A stretch of 21,834 nucleotides of DNA from Bacillota bacterium (GTDB taxonomy: Bacteria > Bacillota_A > Clostridia > Lachnospirales > Bianqueaceae): NCBI GenBank assembly GCA_017420625.1, contig JAFOIR010000391.1:1-21834 (forward strand). Reading direction: 5' to 3'. Of this stretch, positions 1 through 6,503 are shown in pieces. Positions within the stretch are counted from its first letter, which is position 1, and every line of letters starts with the position of its first letter. A program made the translations under genes and the position numbers. The notes beneath the pieces are model-generated. The model made no database searches. It saw only the letters and a program-made list of their open reading frames with translations, and was not told the origin of the DNA.

Positions 1-921
1 AACCGCAAAAAAGCGGAGGATATGTGTCTTACCAAAACGATCGAGCCACTGGTCATGGTGAACTGGTTCAAAGCAGTCTTTGGCAGCAAACTCAGCAAGG
101 ACAGCCACGGAATGGACGACTATATCGACCGTACCCAGATCCGGAAAGGTATCGTCAGCGATACCTATGACGATGTGCCTACGATCACGCCTTATATCGT
201 ACCGGATTCCAAAACCTCGGTCGTCATTGCACCAGGCGGAGGATTATGTATGCTTTCGACGGAAAACGAAGGCGTACATCCTGCCGAAATGCTGAACAAG
301 ATCGGTGTCTCTGCGTTTGTCGTGAAATATCGTCTGGCTCCCTACCGCTGGCCGCTGCCTGCACTGGATATCCAGCGGGCGGTCCGCTGGGTCAGAGCCC
401 ATGCAAAGGAATATGACGTAAGACCGGACTCAGTCGGCGTCATGGGCTTTTCTGCCGGAGGTTATGCTGTGGCTGCGGCTGCTGCATTCTTAGGAAACGA
501 TCCGATCGAAGCGGAAGGTTACACGCCGGATGGCATCGACGAAGAGAACGGCCGTCCGGACTATCTCATCACCGTCTATCCGGTGACCCATTTCGAGGAC
601 AACCCTAACATGCTGGCCAACCTGAAAGGTCCGGAGGTCTACACCGATCCGGAAAAGAGAGAAGCCTGGACCAAGGAGTATTCTCTCATCGAACACTTCG
701 ATCGTATCCAGGATCTGCCTCAGTTCATGAACTACGGAACCAAAGATATGCTGAAAGGCCATGAGATCTATGCCCGGAAGGTCGCCGACGCATCTCCGCA
801 CAACCGGGTGAACGTATCGAAAGGAGCCCTCCACGGCTATTCCGGCGAAGAAAAGTGGAGTGCCTGGGAAGAGGATCTTTGTGACTGGATCCTATCAGAG
901 GTGTGTCATATCAACAGATAA
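1..921 (+). CDS. alpha/beta hydrolase (esterase/lipase-like), probably 5' truncated
   Basis: Serine hydrolase of the alpha/beta fold, of the carbohydrate-esterase or BD-FAE-like kind, probably cytoplasmic. Numbering from the ATG at 22, the nucleophile elbow GFSAGG has Ser144, a PGGG oxyanion motif lies at 71-74, and Asp242 (GTKD) and His271 (ALHGY) complete a likely triad. The frame is open back to base 1. The GGAGG at 15-19 lies only 2 bases before the ATG at 22, too close for a good ribosome site, and the internal ATG at 55 has none. I therefore think the gene starts before the window, though 22 remains possible. The substrate is unknown; deacetylation of sugars would fit the glycoside hydrolases nearby. 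It ends at a TAA at 919 just before a hairpin terminator. Confidence 0.85.
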   Translation, partial: NRKKAEDMCLTKTIEPLVMVNWFKAVFGSKLSKDSHGMDDYIDRTQIRKGIVSDTYDDVPTITPYIVPDSKTSVVIAPGGGLCMLSTENEGVHPAEMLNKIGVSAFVVKYRLAPYRWPLPALDIQRAVRWVRAHAKEYDVRPDSVGVMGFSAGGYAVAAAAAFLGNDPIEAEGYTPDGIDEENGRPDYLITVYPVTHFEDNPNMLANLKGPEVYTDPEKREAWTKEYSLIEHFDRIQDLPQFMNYGTKDMLKGHEIYARKVADASPHNRVNVSKGALHGYSGEEKWSAWEEDLCDWILSEVCHINR

Positions 922-933
922 TGACAAAAGCAC

Positions 934-987
934 GAAGCTCCCCGCGGGGACGGTGATGATCCGTCGATGCGAGGAGCTTCTTTTATT
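934..987. terminator. bidirectional intrinsic terminator between convergent genes
   Basis: GAAGCTCC at 934-941 pairs with GGAGCTTC at 973-980, and an inner stem pairs GACGG (949-953) with CCGTC (961-965). A TTTTATT tract follows on the plus strand. On the minus strand the stem is followed by a shorter T run (GTGCTTTTG). It lies exactly between the hydrolase stop and the stop of the convergent reductase, so it probably serves both. Confidence 0.75.
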
Positions 988-1871
988 CAGGACCTTCCGA
1001 TCTCAATACCGGTCAGATATTCATAATACTGTGCGATCGCACTGTGATCTTTCTGGCCGCCGCCATGGCTGCTCATCCACTGAAGAACTTCCTGAACAGA
1101 AGCGGTCATGGGTACCGGTGCCCCTACGCTGTGAGCGCAGTCCAGTGCGTTGTTCAGATCTTTGATATGCAGATCGATCTTGAATCCCGGTTTGTCATTG
1201 CCTGCGATCATCATGGGTGCCTTGGCATTCATGACAGTCGATCCGGCAAGGCCGCCTTTGATGGCGTCGAAAACCAGCTGAGGATCTACACCTGCTTTCT
1301 GTGCGAGCGTCAGAGCTTCAGCCAGTGCCCGGATATTGCAGGCCACGATGATCTGGTTGGCCAGTTTGGTCGTGTTGCCGGCACCGACTTCGCCGCAGCG
1401 CACAACGGAGGAGCCCATGGCACCGAGCAGTTCTTTATAGGCATCAAAGACTTCCTGCTTGCCGCCGACCATAAAGGAGAGCGTGCCGTCGATGGCTTTG
1501 GGTTCACCGCCGGAAACAGGGGCATCGAGCATTTCAATGCCGTAAGAGGCCAGTTCTTTGGCGATGATCTGAGAATCTACAGGGTTGATGGAACTCATAT
1601 CGATGAAAACAGAACCGGGTTTCATATGAGCACCGACCCCGTTTTCTCCGAGCATGACTTCCTTGACCTGAGGCCCGTTGGGGAGCATCGTCAGTACGAC
1701 ATCACAGCACTCTGCGATCTCCTGCTGTGTTCCTGCTTTGGCACCAAGCGCTGTCACGGGCTCACATTTACTCATATCTCTGTTGGAGACCATGACATCA
1801 TAGCCAGCCTTGACAAGGTTGATAGACATGGGTCTTCCCATGATTCCGATTCCGATAAATCCAATTTTCAT
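987..1871 (-). CDS. garR: 2-hydroxy-3-oxopropionate (tartronate semialdehyde) reductase
   Basis: Reduces tartronate semialdehyde to D-glycerate with NAD(P)H, a cytoplasmic step in glucarate/galactarate and glyoxylate breakdown. The 294 residues fit the family length. Seen: N-terminal Rossmann motif GxGxxG (Gly7, 9, 12), substrate-binding DAPVSGGEPKA (Asp116, Gly121-122) and catalytic Lys169 in GAGNTTKLANQ. The long stretch with GGLAGSTV and KPGFKIDLHIKDL closely resembles E. coli GarR/GlxR rather than general 3-hydroxyisobutyrate dehydrogenase. The ATG at 1871 has AGGAGA about 9 bases upstream. It is divergent from an AraC regulator, with a shared control region. E. coli glxR also sits in a gene neighbourhood with fdrA, so its presence near fdrA here is suggestive. 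The source of tartronate semialdehyde is not visible. Confidence 0.92.
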   Translation of the reverse strand: MKIGFIGIGIMGRPMSINLVKAGYDVMVSNRDMSKCEPVTALGAKAGTQQEIAECCDVVLTMLPNGPQVKEVMLGENGVGAHMKPGSVFIDMSSINPVDSQIIAKELASYGIEMLDAPVSGGEPKAIDGTLSFMVGGKQEVFDAYKELLGAMGSSVVRCGEVGAGNTTKLANQIIVACNIRALAEALTLAQKAGVDPQLVFDAIKGGLAGSTVMNAKAPMMIAGNDKPGFKIDLHIKDLNNALDCAHSVGAPVPMTASVQEVLQWMSSHGGGQKDHSAIAQYYEYLTGIEIGRS

Positions 1872-1896
1872 AACGCGATGTCTCCTAGTTGAAGCT

Positions 1897-1914
1897 TGTC
1901 TTGAAATTTGTCTT
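1897..1914 (+). promoter_or_regulatory. putative AraC-family operator (18-base motif)
   Basis: The 18 bases read TGTCTTGAAATTTGTCTT and match the site at 5071-5088 at 15 of 18 positions. They lie in the divergent gap between garR and the AraC gene. A weaker repeat (10 of 18) begins 20 bases further on, at 1917. The TTGTCTT heptamer itself occurs twice (1896-1902, 1908-1914). The site overlaps the possible -35 of the AraC promoter, so autoregulation is likely. Its effect on garR is unclear. Confidence 0.5.
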
Positions 1915-1928
1915 ACATATGATAAAAT
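1901..1928 (+). promoter_or_regulatory. possible promoter of the AraC gene at 1968
   Basis: TTGAAA (1901-1906) and TAAAAT (1923-1928) are separated by 16 bases and lie 40 bases before the start codon. The -35 is inside the putative operator. This is consensus matching by eye only. Confidence 0.35.
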
Positions 1929-1967
1929 TAATTTACATCTAAATGATTCCGATGGAGGGTCTCTTCC

Positions 1968-3182
1968 ATGACACTAAGTGAAATGACAATCGATGAAAGG
2001 CTTGACTGTCTGCAGGAGCTTTTATCCTGTACCGGAAAAATGTACCGGTGGACCTATGATAACCGGGGCGAGCTTCTGAATACCAACTGTCCCGATCTGG
2101 CGCTGGACAAAGCTTTCCGCAGTACCGGCTGCATGCAGGAAGTTCTTTTCTACGGTCAGGAGAATACCGCCCCCATGATCCTGAGTGTTCCTTTTGGCCT
2201 GACATGGAGTACGACTTTCGAAGTGGAAGAAGAGGAGATAGTCAGGATTCATGTATTCGGGCCGGTGACCTCCACTGAACTGTCCTACGATGTTATCCGA
2301 AAAGCCTCTCTGAATGAGAGAGCTGCGCCGAACTGGCGGCCCAAGCTGATCCGGATCCTCCAGCGGGTACCGGTCGTTTCTGCGGTAGATTTTGCCCGTT
2401 ACACCCGGATGCTGCACTACTGTGTGACCGGCAATAAACTGACCAATGCCGATATCGTATTCCGTGAACCCAATAATGAAAGAGTGGAACAAAGCGAGAC
2501 CGCACAGAAGGACCGTATGAATACCTATCTGAAAGAGAAAGCACTGCTGCGCATGGTCTCCGAAGGCGACCTCAATTATAAGACGGTCTTCCAGGAAGCG
2601 GCTTCAGCCAGTCAGGGAGTGAGACTGGCAAAGATGGGATCGCTGGAGCAGATCAAGGTCTCACAGATCGTATTCATTTCTCTGTGTACCCGGGCAGCGA
2701 TCGAAGGCGGGATCACCCCGGAGATTGCCTATACCAGAGGCGATGCCTATATCCAGGATATCCTTTCCTGTAAAACACTGACGGATGCCGCCCATATCGG
2801 TCATACCATGTACGATGATTTCATCCATCTGGTACACAAAGGCCACGCCAATCCCAATCTGTCCGTTCATATCCAGAACTGCTGTGATTATATCGATCTG
2901 CATGTGGAGGATAAACTCACGCTCTCAGAGATCGCCAGAGCGATCGGATATGTGGACTATTACCTGTCCCGTAAGTTCAAGATGGAAACGGGTATGAGCA
3001 TCAACGATTATATCAAGAATGCCAAGATCGAACGGGCAAAGACCCTGCTGCTGGCAACGGACAGGAGCATCCAGGAGATCTGTGATCAGCTGAATTTCGG
3101 ATCGCGCAGTTTCTTTGCGGAAACATTCAAAGAGATAACCGGCATCCCTCCGGCTGCTTTCAGGGAGCAAAACCGCCGCTGA
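1968..3182 (+). CDS. AraC family transcriptional regulator
   Basis: DNA-binding regulator of 404 residues. The last 103 residues form an AraC domain: first helix-turn-helix about 318-338 (TLSEIARAIGYVDYYLSRKF), second about 367-388 (SIQEICDQLNFGSRSFFAE). The N-terminal 300 residues are not a cupin I recognise. They contain a conserved NTNCP motif and are shared with the second AraC protein of this window (12624-13835), so they are probably a ligand-sensing module. The ATG at 1968 is preceded by GGAGG at 1954-1958. It is divergent from garR and convergent with the GPH symporter at 3212-4978, only 29 bases away and without a clear terminator. The 18-base motif in its own promoter recurs before the symporter and before the GHL6-fdrA operon, making those its likely targets. 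Confidence 0.9.
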   Translation: MTLSEMTIDERLDCLQELLSCTGKMYRWTYDNRGELLNTNCPDLALDKAFRSTGCMQEVLFYGQENTAPMILSVPFGLTWSTTFEVEEEEIVRIHVFGPVTSTELSYDVIRKASLNERAAPNWRPKLIRILQRVPVVSAVDFARYTRMLHYCVTGNKLTNADIVFREPNNERVEQSETAQKDRMNTYLKEKALLRMVSEGDLNYKTVFQEAASASQGVRLAKMGSLEQIKVSQIVFISLCTRAAIEGGITPEIAYTRGDAYIQDILSCKTLTDAAHIGHTMYDDFIHLVHKGHANPNLSVHIQNCCDYIDLHVEDKLTLSEIARAIGYVDYYLSRKFKMETGMSINDYIKNAKIERAKTLLLATDRSIQEICDQLNFGSRSFFAETFKEITGIPPAAFREQNRR

Positions 3183-3211
3183 AAACAGCCGGGAGAGCAT
3201 GACTTTACTGC

Positions 3212-4978
3212 TTAGACCTTTGCTTTCGCCTTTTTGGCCGCCTTCTTAGCGTCCTTCTTGGCTTTCTTGTCCAGATATTTCTGGTTTTCCGTATCGAAAT
3301 CCAGGCCTTTCTTCTCACAGTAAGCTTTCAGTTCCTTGACGCGGTTTTCTTCTGCTTCCTGCTGCTGTTTGGCGATCTCAGCTCTCTGCTGTTCCTGCGG
3401 AGAAACATAGGGGATGCCTTTGGCAGCGCATTCAGCGATCTTCCGCTCTGTCAGGGCGGTGGTAACTTCCGGCATACGTTTGTCGATATCAAAGAAGAAC
3501 ACGAAGAGGACCAGGAACAGCAGGGCGGTCAGTGCGATGGCACCCTGATAGGAGAAGTTGATCCATGTAGTGGCAGCGCCCGGCTGATCAGCGAACAGTT
3601 CGATGACTTTGCCCTTCTCTTCGATCGTTCCGATCTGTTCGGGCGTTGTATATTTGGAAACCATCAGACCCAGGTTAAAAAGACCCTGTCCAAGACCGTT
3701 GGCCAGCGAGTGCATGAAGCCGACCAGTGCGGCGGTCACACCCTCAACACGAACTTTCTGGGAATATTCCACATGGTCGATCGCATCGCCCGTGAAGCTC
3801 ATCATGGTGTACACATAGAACATAGCACCAATACCGCCGAGACCGGTACCTGCATAGACCGGACCGGTGCTGCCGGCTCCGAAGAAGGCCATGACGGCAC
3901 CCAGGAAGGCAATGACAGAACCGATGATGATCATCTTGGTACGGCCGTACTTCTTGATCAGCGGGACGACAACGAACAGCATGGGACCCATGGGTGCCAT
4001 AGCGATCATGGTGAAACGAGCCTGGATAGCAGCAGCCTGACCATAAGCGTTGCCGGCGACGACCCAGCCTGCATAATAGATCTGGGAAACACTCTTTAAT
4101 GCATTTAATACCTGATAAACAAAGATCAGGACGATGAACATGATCCAGTACTTATCCTTGAGGCAGGCTTTGAGCTGGGTGAGGAAGTTCGCTTCCTTGA
4201 CTACCTGTGTTTCAGTGCCTGCTTCGGTTGTTCTGCGCTCTTCGGTGATACGCTCACGAGTGTAGAAATACTGGATGAAGGTCAGAGGAACAGCAATGAC
4301 GCACATGAAGGACAGCGTGATCAGGTAGCCCTGCTTGTCGCTGCCATGAGCGATCGTCCGGGAGATCACCTGAAGAATGGTCGGGAAGAGGATGGAGATG
4401 ATACCGGTACCGATGTTCTTGGTGATCTGTCCGCCGATGGAGTTGCCGGAACGCTGTTTGACGTTTCGGGTAGACAGAGCGGCAGAAAGCTCATAAGCCA
4501 TATACCACATGGTATAGCCTACAGAATAGAACAGGTTGTAGGAGATGATAACCCAGACAGCCTGTGCCTTTGCGCTCATATCCGGGATCGCGAACATCAT
4601 GATGATACTGGCGACTGTGATAGGAAGCGAAAGGATAAACCATGGACGCAGTTTACCCTGGCGGCAGGTGGTCTTGTCCAGAACCTTGGCCATGATTACG
4701 TTGGTGACAGCATCCAGCAGTTTGGAAAGAACCGGGAAAATAACCATGAAACTGGCGATCCAAAGTCCCCGGCTGACGGTGAAACCAAGGGTATCCGTCA
4801 GGTATTTGTTGAAATAACTGTTGACGATGGACTGAAGCAGCATGACGCCGAAAGGTCCTGCTACATAGCCAAGCCAGCGCTCTTTGCCATGGACATTGGC
4901 AGAGGTGATCCGGCTGTTCCAGAACGGAGAATCAAACCAACCGTTCAGCAGTCCGCGCTTTGTTTTCACTGTGCTCAT
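3212..4978 (-). CDS. GPH family sugar:cation symporter (MFS) with long cytoplasmic tail
   Basis: Membrane transporter of the glycoside-pentoside-hexuronide:cation symporter family (MelB/XynB-like) within the major facilitator superfamily. It probably imports a glycoside, oligosaccharide or uronide with Na+ or H+. The 588 residues include about a dozen hydrophobic segments between residues 35 and 495. The tail from about residue 497 is 92 residues, charged, probably helical and ends in a Lys/Ala-rich stretch, which makes the protein longer than typical members (about 450-500). A second copy lies at 14019-15788 with a tail of identical length. The start has TAGGAGGA 5 bases upstream. It follows the kinase gene after a 158-base gap that contains a tandem operator, a large hairpin and a possible own promoter, so it may be transcribed both with the operon and alone. 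Substrate unknown. Confidence 0.92.
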   Translation of the reverse strand: MSTVKTKRGLLNGWFDSPFWNSRITSANVHGKERWLGYVAGPFGVMLLQSIVNSYFNKYLTDTLGFTVSRGLWIASFMVIFPVLSKLLDAVTNVIMAKVLDKTTCRQGKLRPWFILSLPITVASIIMMFAIPDMSAKAQAVWVIISYNLFYSVGYTMWYMAYELSAALSTRNVKQRSGNSIGGQITKNIGTGIISILFPTILQVISRTIAHGSDKQGYLITLSFMCVIAVPLTFIQYFYTRERITEERRTTEAGTETQVVKEANFLTQLKACLKDKYWIMFIVLIFVYQVLNALKSVSQIYYAGWVVAGNAYGQAAAIQARFTMIAMAPMGPMLFVVVPLIKKYGRTKMIIIGSVIAFLGAVMAFFGAGSTGPVYAGTGLGGIGAMFYVYTMMSFTGDAIDHVEYSQKVRVEGVTAALVGFMHSLANGLGQGLFNLGLMVSKYTTPEQIGTIEEKGKVIELFADQPGAATTWINFSYQGAIALTALLFLVLFVFFFDIDKRMPEVTTALTERKIAECAAKGIPYVSPQEQQRAEIAKQQQEAEENRVKELKAYCEKKGLDFDTENQKYLDKKAKKDAKKAAKKAKAKV

Positions 4979-5023
4979 TGCATCCTCCTAAATAAGAATT
5001 TTGACTGAATTGAAGGTAATTTC

Positions 5024-5052
5024 ATCTTATCATTGAGATGGGTGTATGGATA
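5024..5052 (-). promoter_or_regulatory. possible activated promoter of the GPH symporter
   Basis: On the minus strand TATCCA (5047-5052) and TAAGAT (5024-5029) are 17 bases apart, 45 bases before the start codon at 4978. The -35 is poor and overlaps the end of the operator at 5051-5068 by 2 bases, a layout expected for class II AraC-type activation. Consensus matching by eye. Confidence 0.35.
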
Positions 5053-5116
5053 TTTATAAATTAGTCTTGATGTCGTGAAATTTGATTTATTTGCGAAAAA
5101 ATCTAATTTCACGACA
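5051..5116. promoter_or_regulatory. three-site operator upstream of the GPH symporter
   Basis: Site one at 5051-5068 (TATTTATAAATTAGTCTT, about 13 of 18 to the motif) and site two at 5071-5088 (TGTCGTGAAATTTGATTT) are direct repeats with starts 20 bases apart, or two helical turns. Site three at 5099-5116 is the inverted copy and reads TGTCGTGAAATTAGATTT on the minus strand, 17 of 18 identical to site two. Tandem sites about two helical turns apart are typical of AraC-family dimers. The regulator at 1968-3182 is the likely ligand. Confidence 0.55.
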
Positions 5117-5118
5117 TC
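5069..5118. repeat. large inverted repeat / intercistronic hairpin
   Basis: GATGTCGTGAAATT (5069-5082) is perfectly complementary to AATTTCACGACATC (5105-5118). The inner part also pairs (GATTT 5084-5088 with AAATC 5099-5103, TTT 5090-5092 with AAA 5096-5098) around a GCG loop. It lies between the kinase stop and the symporter start. The minus-strand continuation (AAGACTAATTTATAAAT) has no clean T run, so it is not a standard terminator for the operon. It is also the inverted operator pair described separately. Confidence 0.8.
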
Positions 5119-5136
5119 AGGTCTATTTTTTTGCCA

Positions 5137-6312
5137 TTATGGCATTTCATAAGTCCGGCGGGCGATCCCCAGCTCTTCATCCGTGGGGATGACCAGAACC
5201 TGAACTAGGGAGTCTTTTGAAGAGATCAGCGTCTCTCCCTGATGATTCTTTTCTTCATCCAGCTTAACGCCCAGAATACCCAGACGGGCACAGACAGCTC
5301 TGCGGATATAATCGGAATGTTCTCCGATCCCGGCCGTGAAGACGAGATAATCCAGTCTTCCAAGATCCATCGCAAAAGCGCCGATATAATGAACGATCCC
5401 GGTGACGAAAACATCTACAGCAAGCTGAGCCCGCTGATTACCTGCCTCGGCGGCTTCGAGGATATAACGAAGGTCGCTGGAGATGCCCGAGATACCTAAG
5501 AGGCCTCCTTTTTTCTGGAGGCCTGTCAGGATCTCGGTATCGGAAAGGCCTTCATCATGAAGAAAATAGCTCATGCTGGTATCCATATCGCCTACACGAG
5601 CGGCATGGATCAGACCGGATTCGAGGCTCATCCCAAAGCTGGTATCAACACTCTTTCCGTTTTCGATCGCACAGATGGAGCAGCTGCCGCCAAGGTGACA
5701 GGATATCGCCGTATAGTCACGGCCTTTCTCATTGAGAACATCGGCGATGTATCCGTGAGAAGCACCATGATAACCGAGCCGCTGGACCTGATACTTTTCA
5801 TACCATTCATAGGGAACACCGAACAGTTTCCTTGAAAGAGGGATCGTCTGGTGAAAAGCGGTCTCAAAACAACCGATAAACCGGGAGGCCGGGAGAAATT
5901 CCCGCATGACATCAATCGCTTCCAGATACGCCCGGTTGTGGAGCGGTGCAAGGCTGATCCAGTCCTGCATGCCCTGAAGCACTTCCTGGTCCAGTTCGTG
6001 GATGCCCAGATGACCCTTGGAAAGTGTCGTTTTAAAGCCTATCCGCTCGATCGCATCAACAGCGGGGATCACACCGGTCTTTGTGCCGGTAAGATAATCA
6101 AGGAAAAGCCGGATGCCGCTGGCATAGTCAGGAATGTCTGCCTGATCGAAAGAAATCTTTTCTCCATTCAGACAATTTTCATACCGGAAGATGGCATCCT
6201 TGTCGGAACCGACGCGCTCAACACCGCTTTTGGCAAGTACACGGCATTCGGGCATCTCATAAAGCTTGAATTTCAGGGATGTACTTCCTACGTTGCATAC
6301 CAGGACTTTCAT
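5137..6312 (-). CDS. divergent acetate/propionate-family acyl kinase (AckA-like)
   Basis: ASKHA-fold kinase of the acetate kinase family, 391 residues (family about 400), cytoplasmic. It probably converts an acyl phosphate plus ADP to the acid plus ATP. Kept: Asn7, Ser10, Ser12 and Lys14 (NVGSTSLK), Arg90, His125 (APLHN), His182 (YHGASH), His206 (CHLG), Arg239 (AARVGDMD) and Glu379/380 (PTDEE). Changed relative to Methanosarcina AckA: the VHGG loop is replaced around IGFKTT, the catalytic Asp of FDTAFHQT is Glu150, and the TPLEG loop with the pocket proline reads SLESG. The acyl substrate is therefore probably not acetate. The ATG overlaps the stop of the 63-residue gene (TGATG) and has GGGAGG 6 bases upstream, so it is translationally coupled to the FdrA/DUF1116 genes. 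Alternative: a butyrate or propionate kinase. Confidence 0.85.
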   Translation of the reverse strand: MKVLVCNVGSTSLKFKLYEMPECRVLAKSGVERVGSDKDAIFRYENCLNGEKISFDQADIPDYASGIRLFLDYLTGTKTGVIPAVDAIERIGFKTTLSKGHLGIHELDQEVLQGMQDWISLAPLHNRAYLEAIDVMREFLPASRFIGCFETAFHQTIPLSRKLFGVPYEWYEKYQVQRLGYHGASHGYIADVLNEKGRDYTAISCHLGGSCSICAIENGKSVDTSFGMSLESGLIHAARVGDMDTSMSYFLHDEGLSDTEILTGLQKKGGLLGISGISSDLRYILEAAEAGNQRAQLAVDVFVTGIVHYIGAFAMDLGRLDYLVFTAGIGEHSDYIRRAVCARLGILGVKLDEEKNHQGETLISSKDSLVQVLVIPTDEELGIARRTYEMP

Positions 6313-6503
6313 CAGTAACCTCCCAGATATTCAAGCAGTTCCTGCAGTTTTTTATCACCGCCGGCTGCAGGCTTCCAGTCCACCTGCAGCGCCTTGTATC
6401 CCTGCTTTTCAAGGACATCCGCGAAAGAGCGGGGGCCAACATTAACGACGATGAGCTCCGAACGGAACAGATGGAGGATCTTACTGGTATCGGATTCGGT
6501 CAT
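6312..6503 (-). CDS. stand-alone FdrA C-terminal domain (63 residues)
   Basis: Small protein whose core (VVNVGPRSFADVLEKQG, then VDWKPAAGGDKKLQELLEYL) matches, from memory, the last 50 or so residues of E. coli FdrA (INIGLRSFA, then WSPVAGGNKKLARLLERL). Similar segments also occur at the N terminus of some DUF1116 proteins of the YahG type. Here it is a separate gene: its ATG overlaps the fdrA stop in ATGA, and a strong CAGGAGGG lies 8 bases upstream inside the last fdrA codons. Its stop overlaps the kinase ATG in TGATG. It is thus expressed in step with FdrA and probably completes the FdrA/DUF1116 complex as a third subunit. It may fill part of the role of DUF2877, which is absent. Confidence 0.8.
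   Translation of the reverse strand: MTESDTSKILHLFRSELIVVNVGPRSFADVLEKQGYKALQVDWKPAAGGDKKLQELLEYLGGY

Noticed and set aside
1044..1892. 282-codon plus-strand frame opposite garR
   Set aside because: Antisense shadow of a clearly recognised reductase; the translation is rich in His/Arg/Cys without any family motif.
5069..5118. Hairpin as a standard Rho-independent terminator of the kinase operon
   Set aside because: On the transcribed minus strand no T run follows; the T run lies on the other side, where no gene is read.
6500..6503. Frameshift error or programmed frameshift joining fdrA to its C-terminal domain
   Set aside because: The ATGA overlap with a strong, well-spaced CAGGAGGG argues for reinitiation at a real start; I see no obvious slippery heptamer. 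It remains testable by comparison with relatives.
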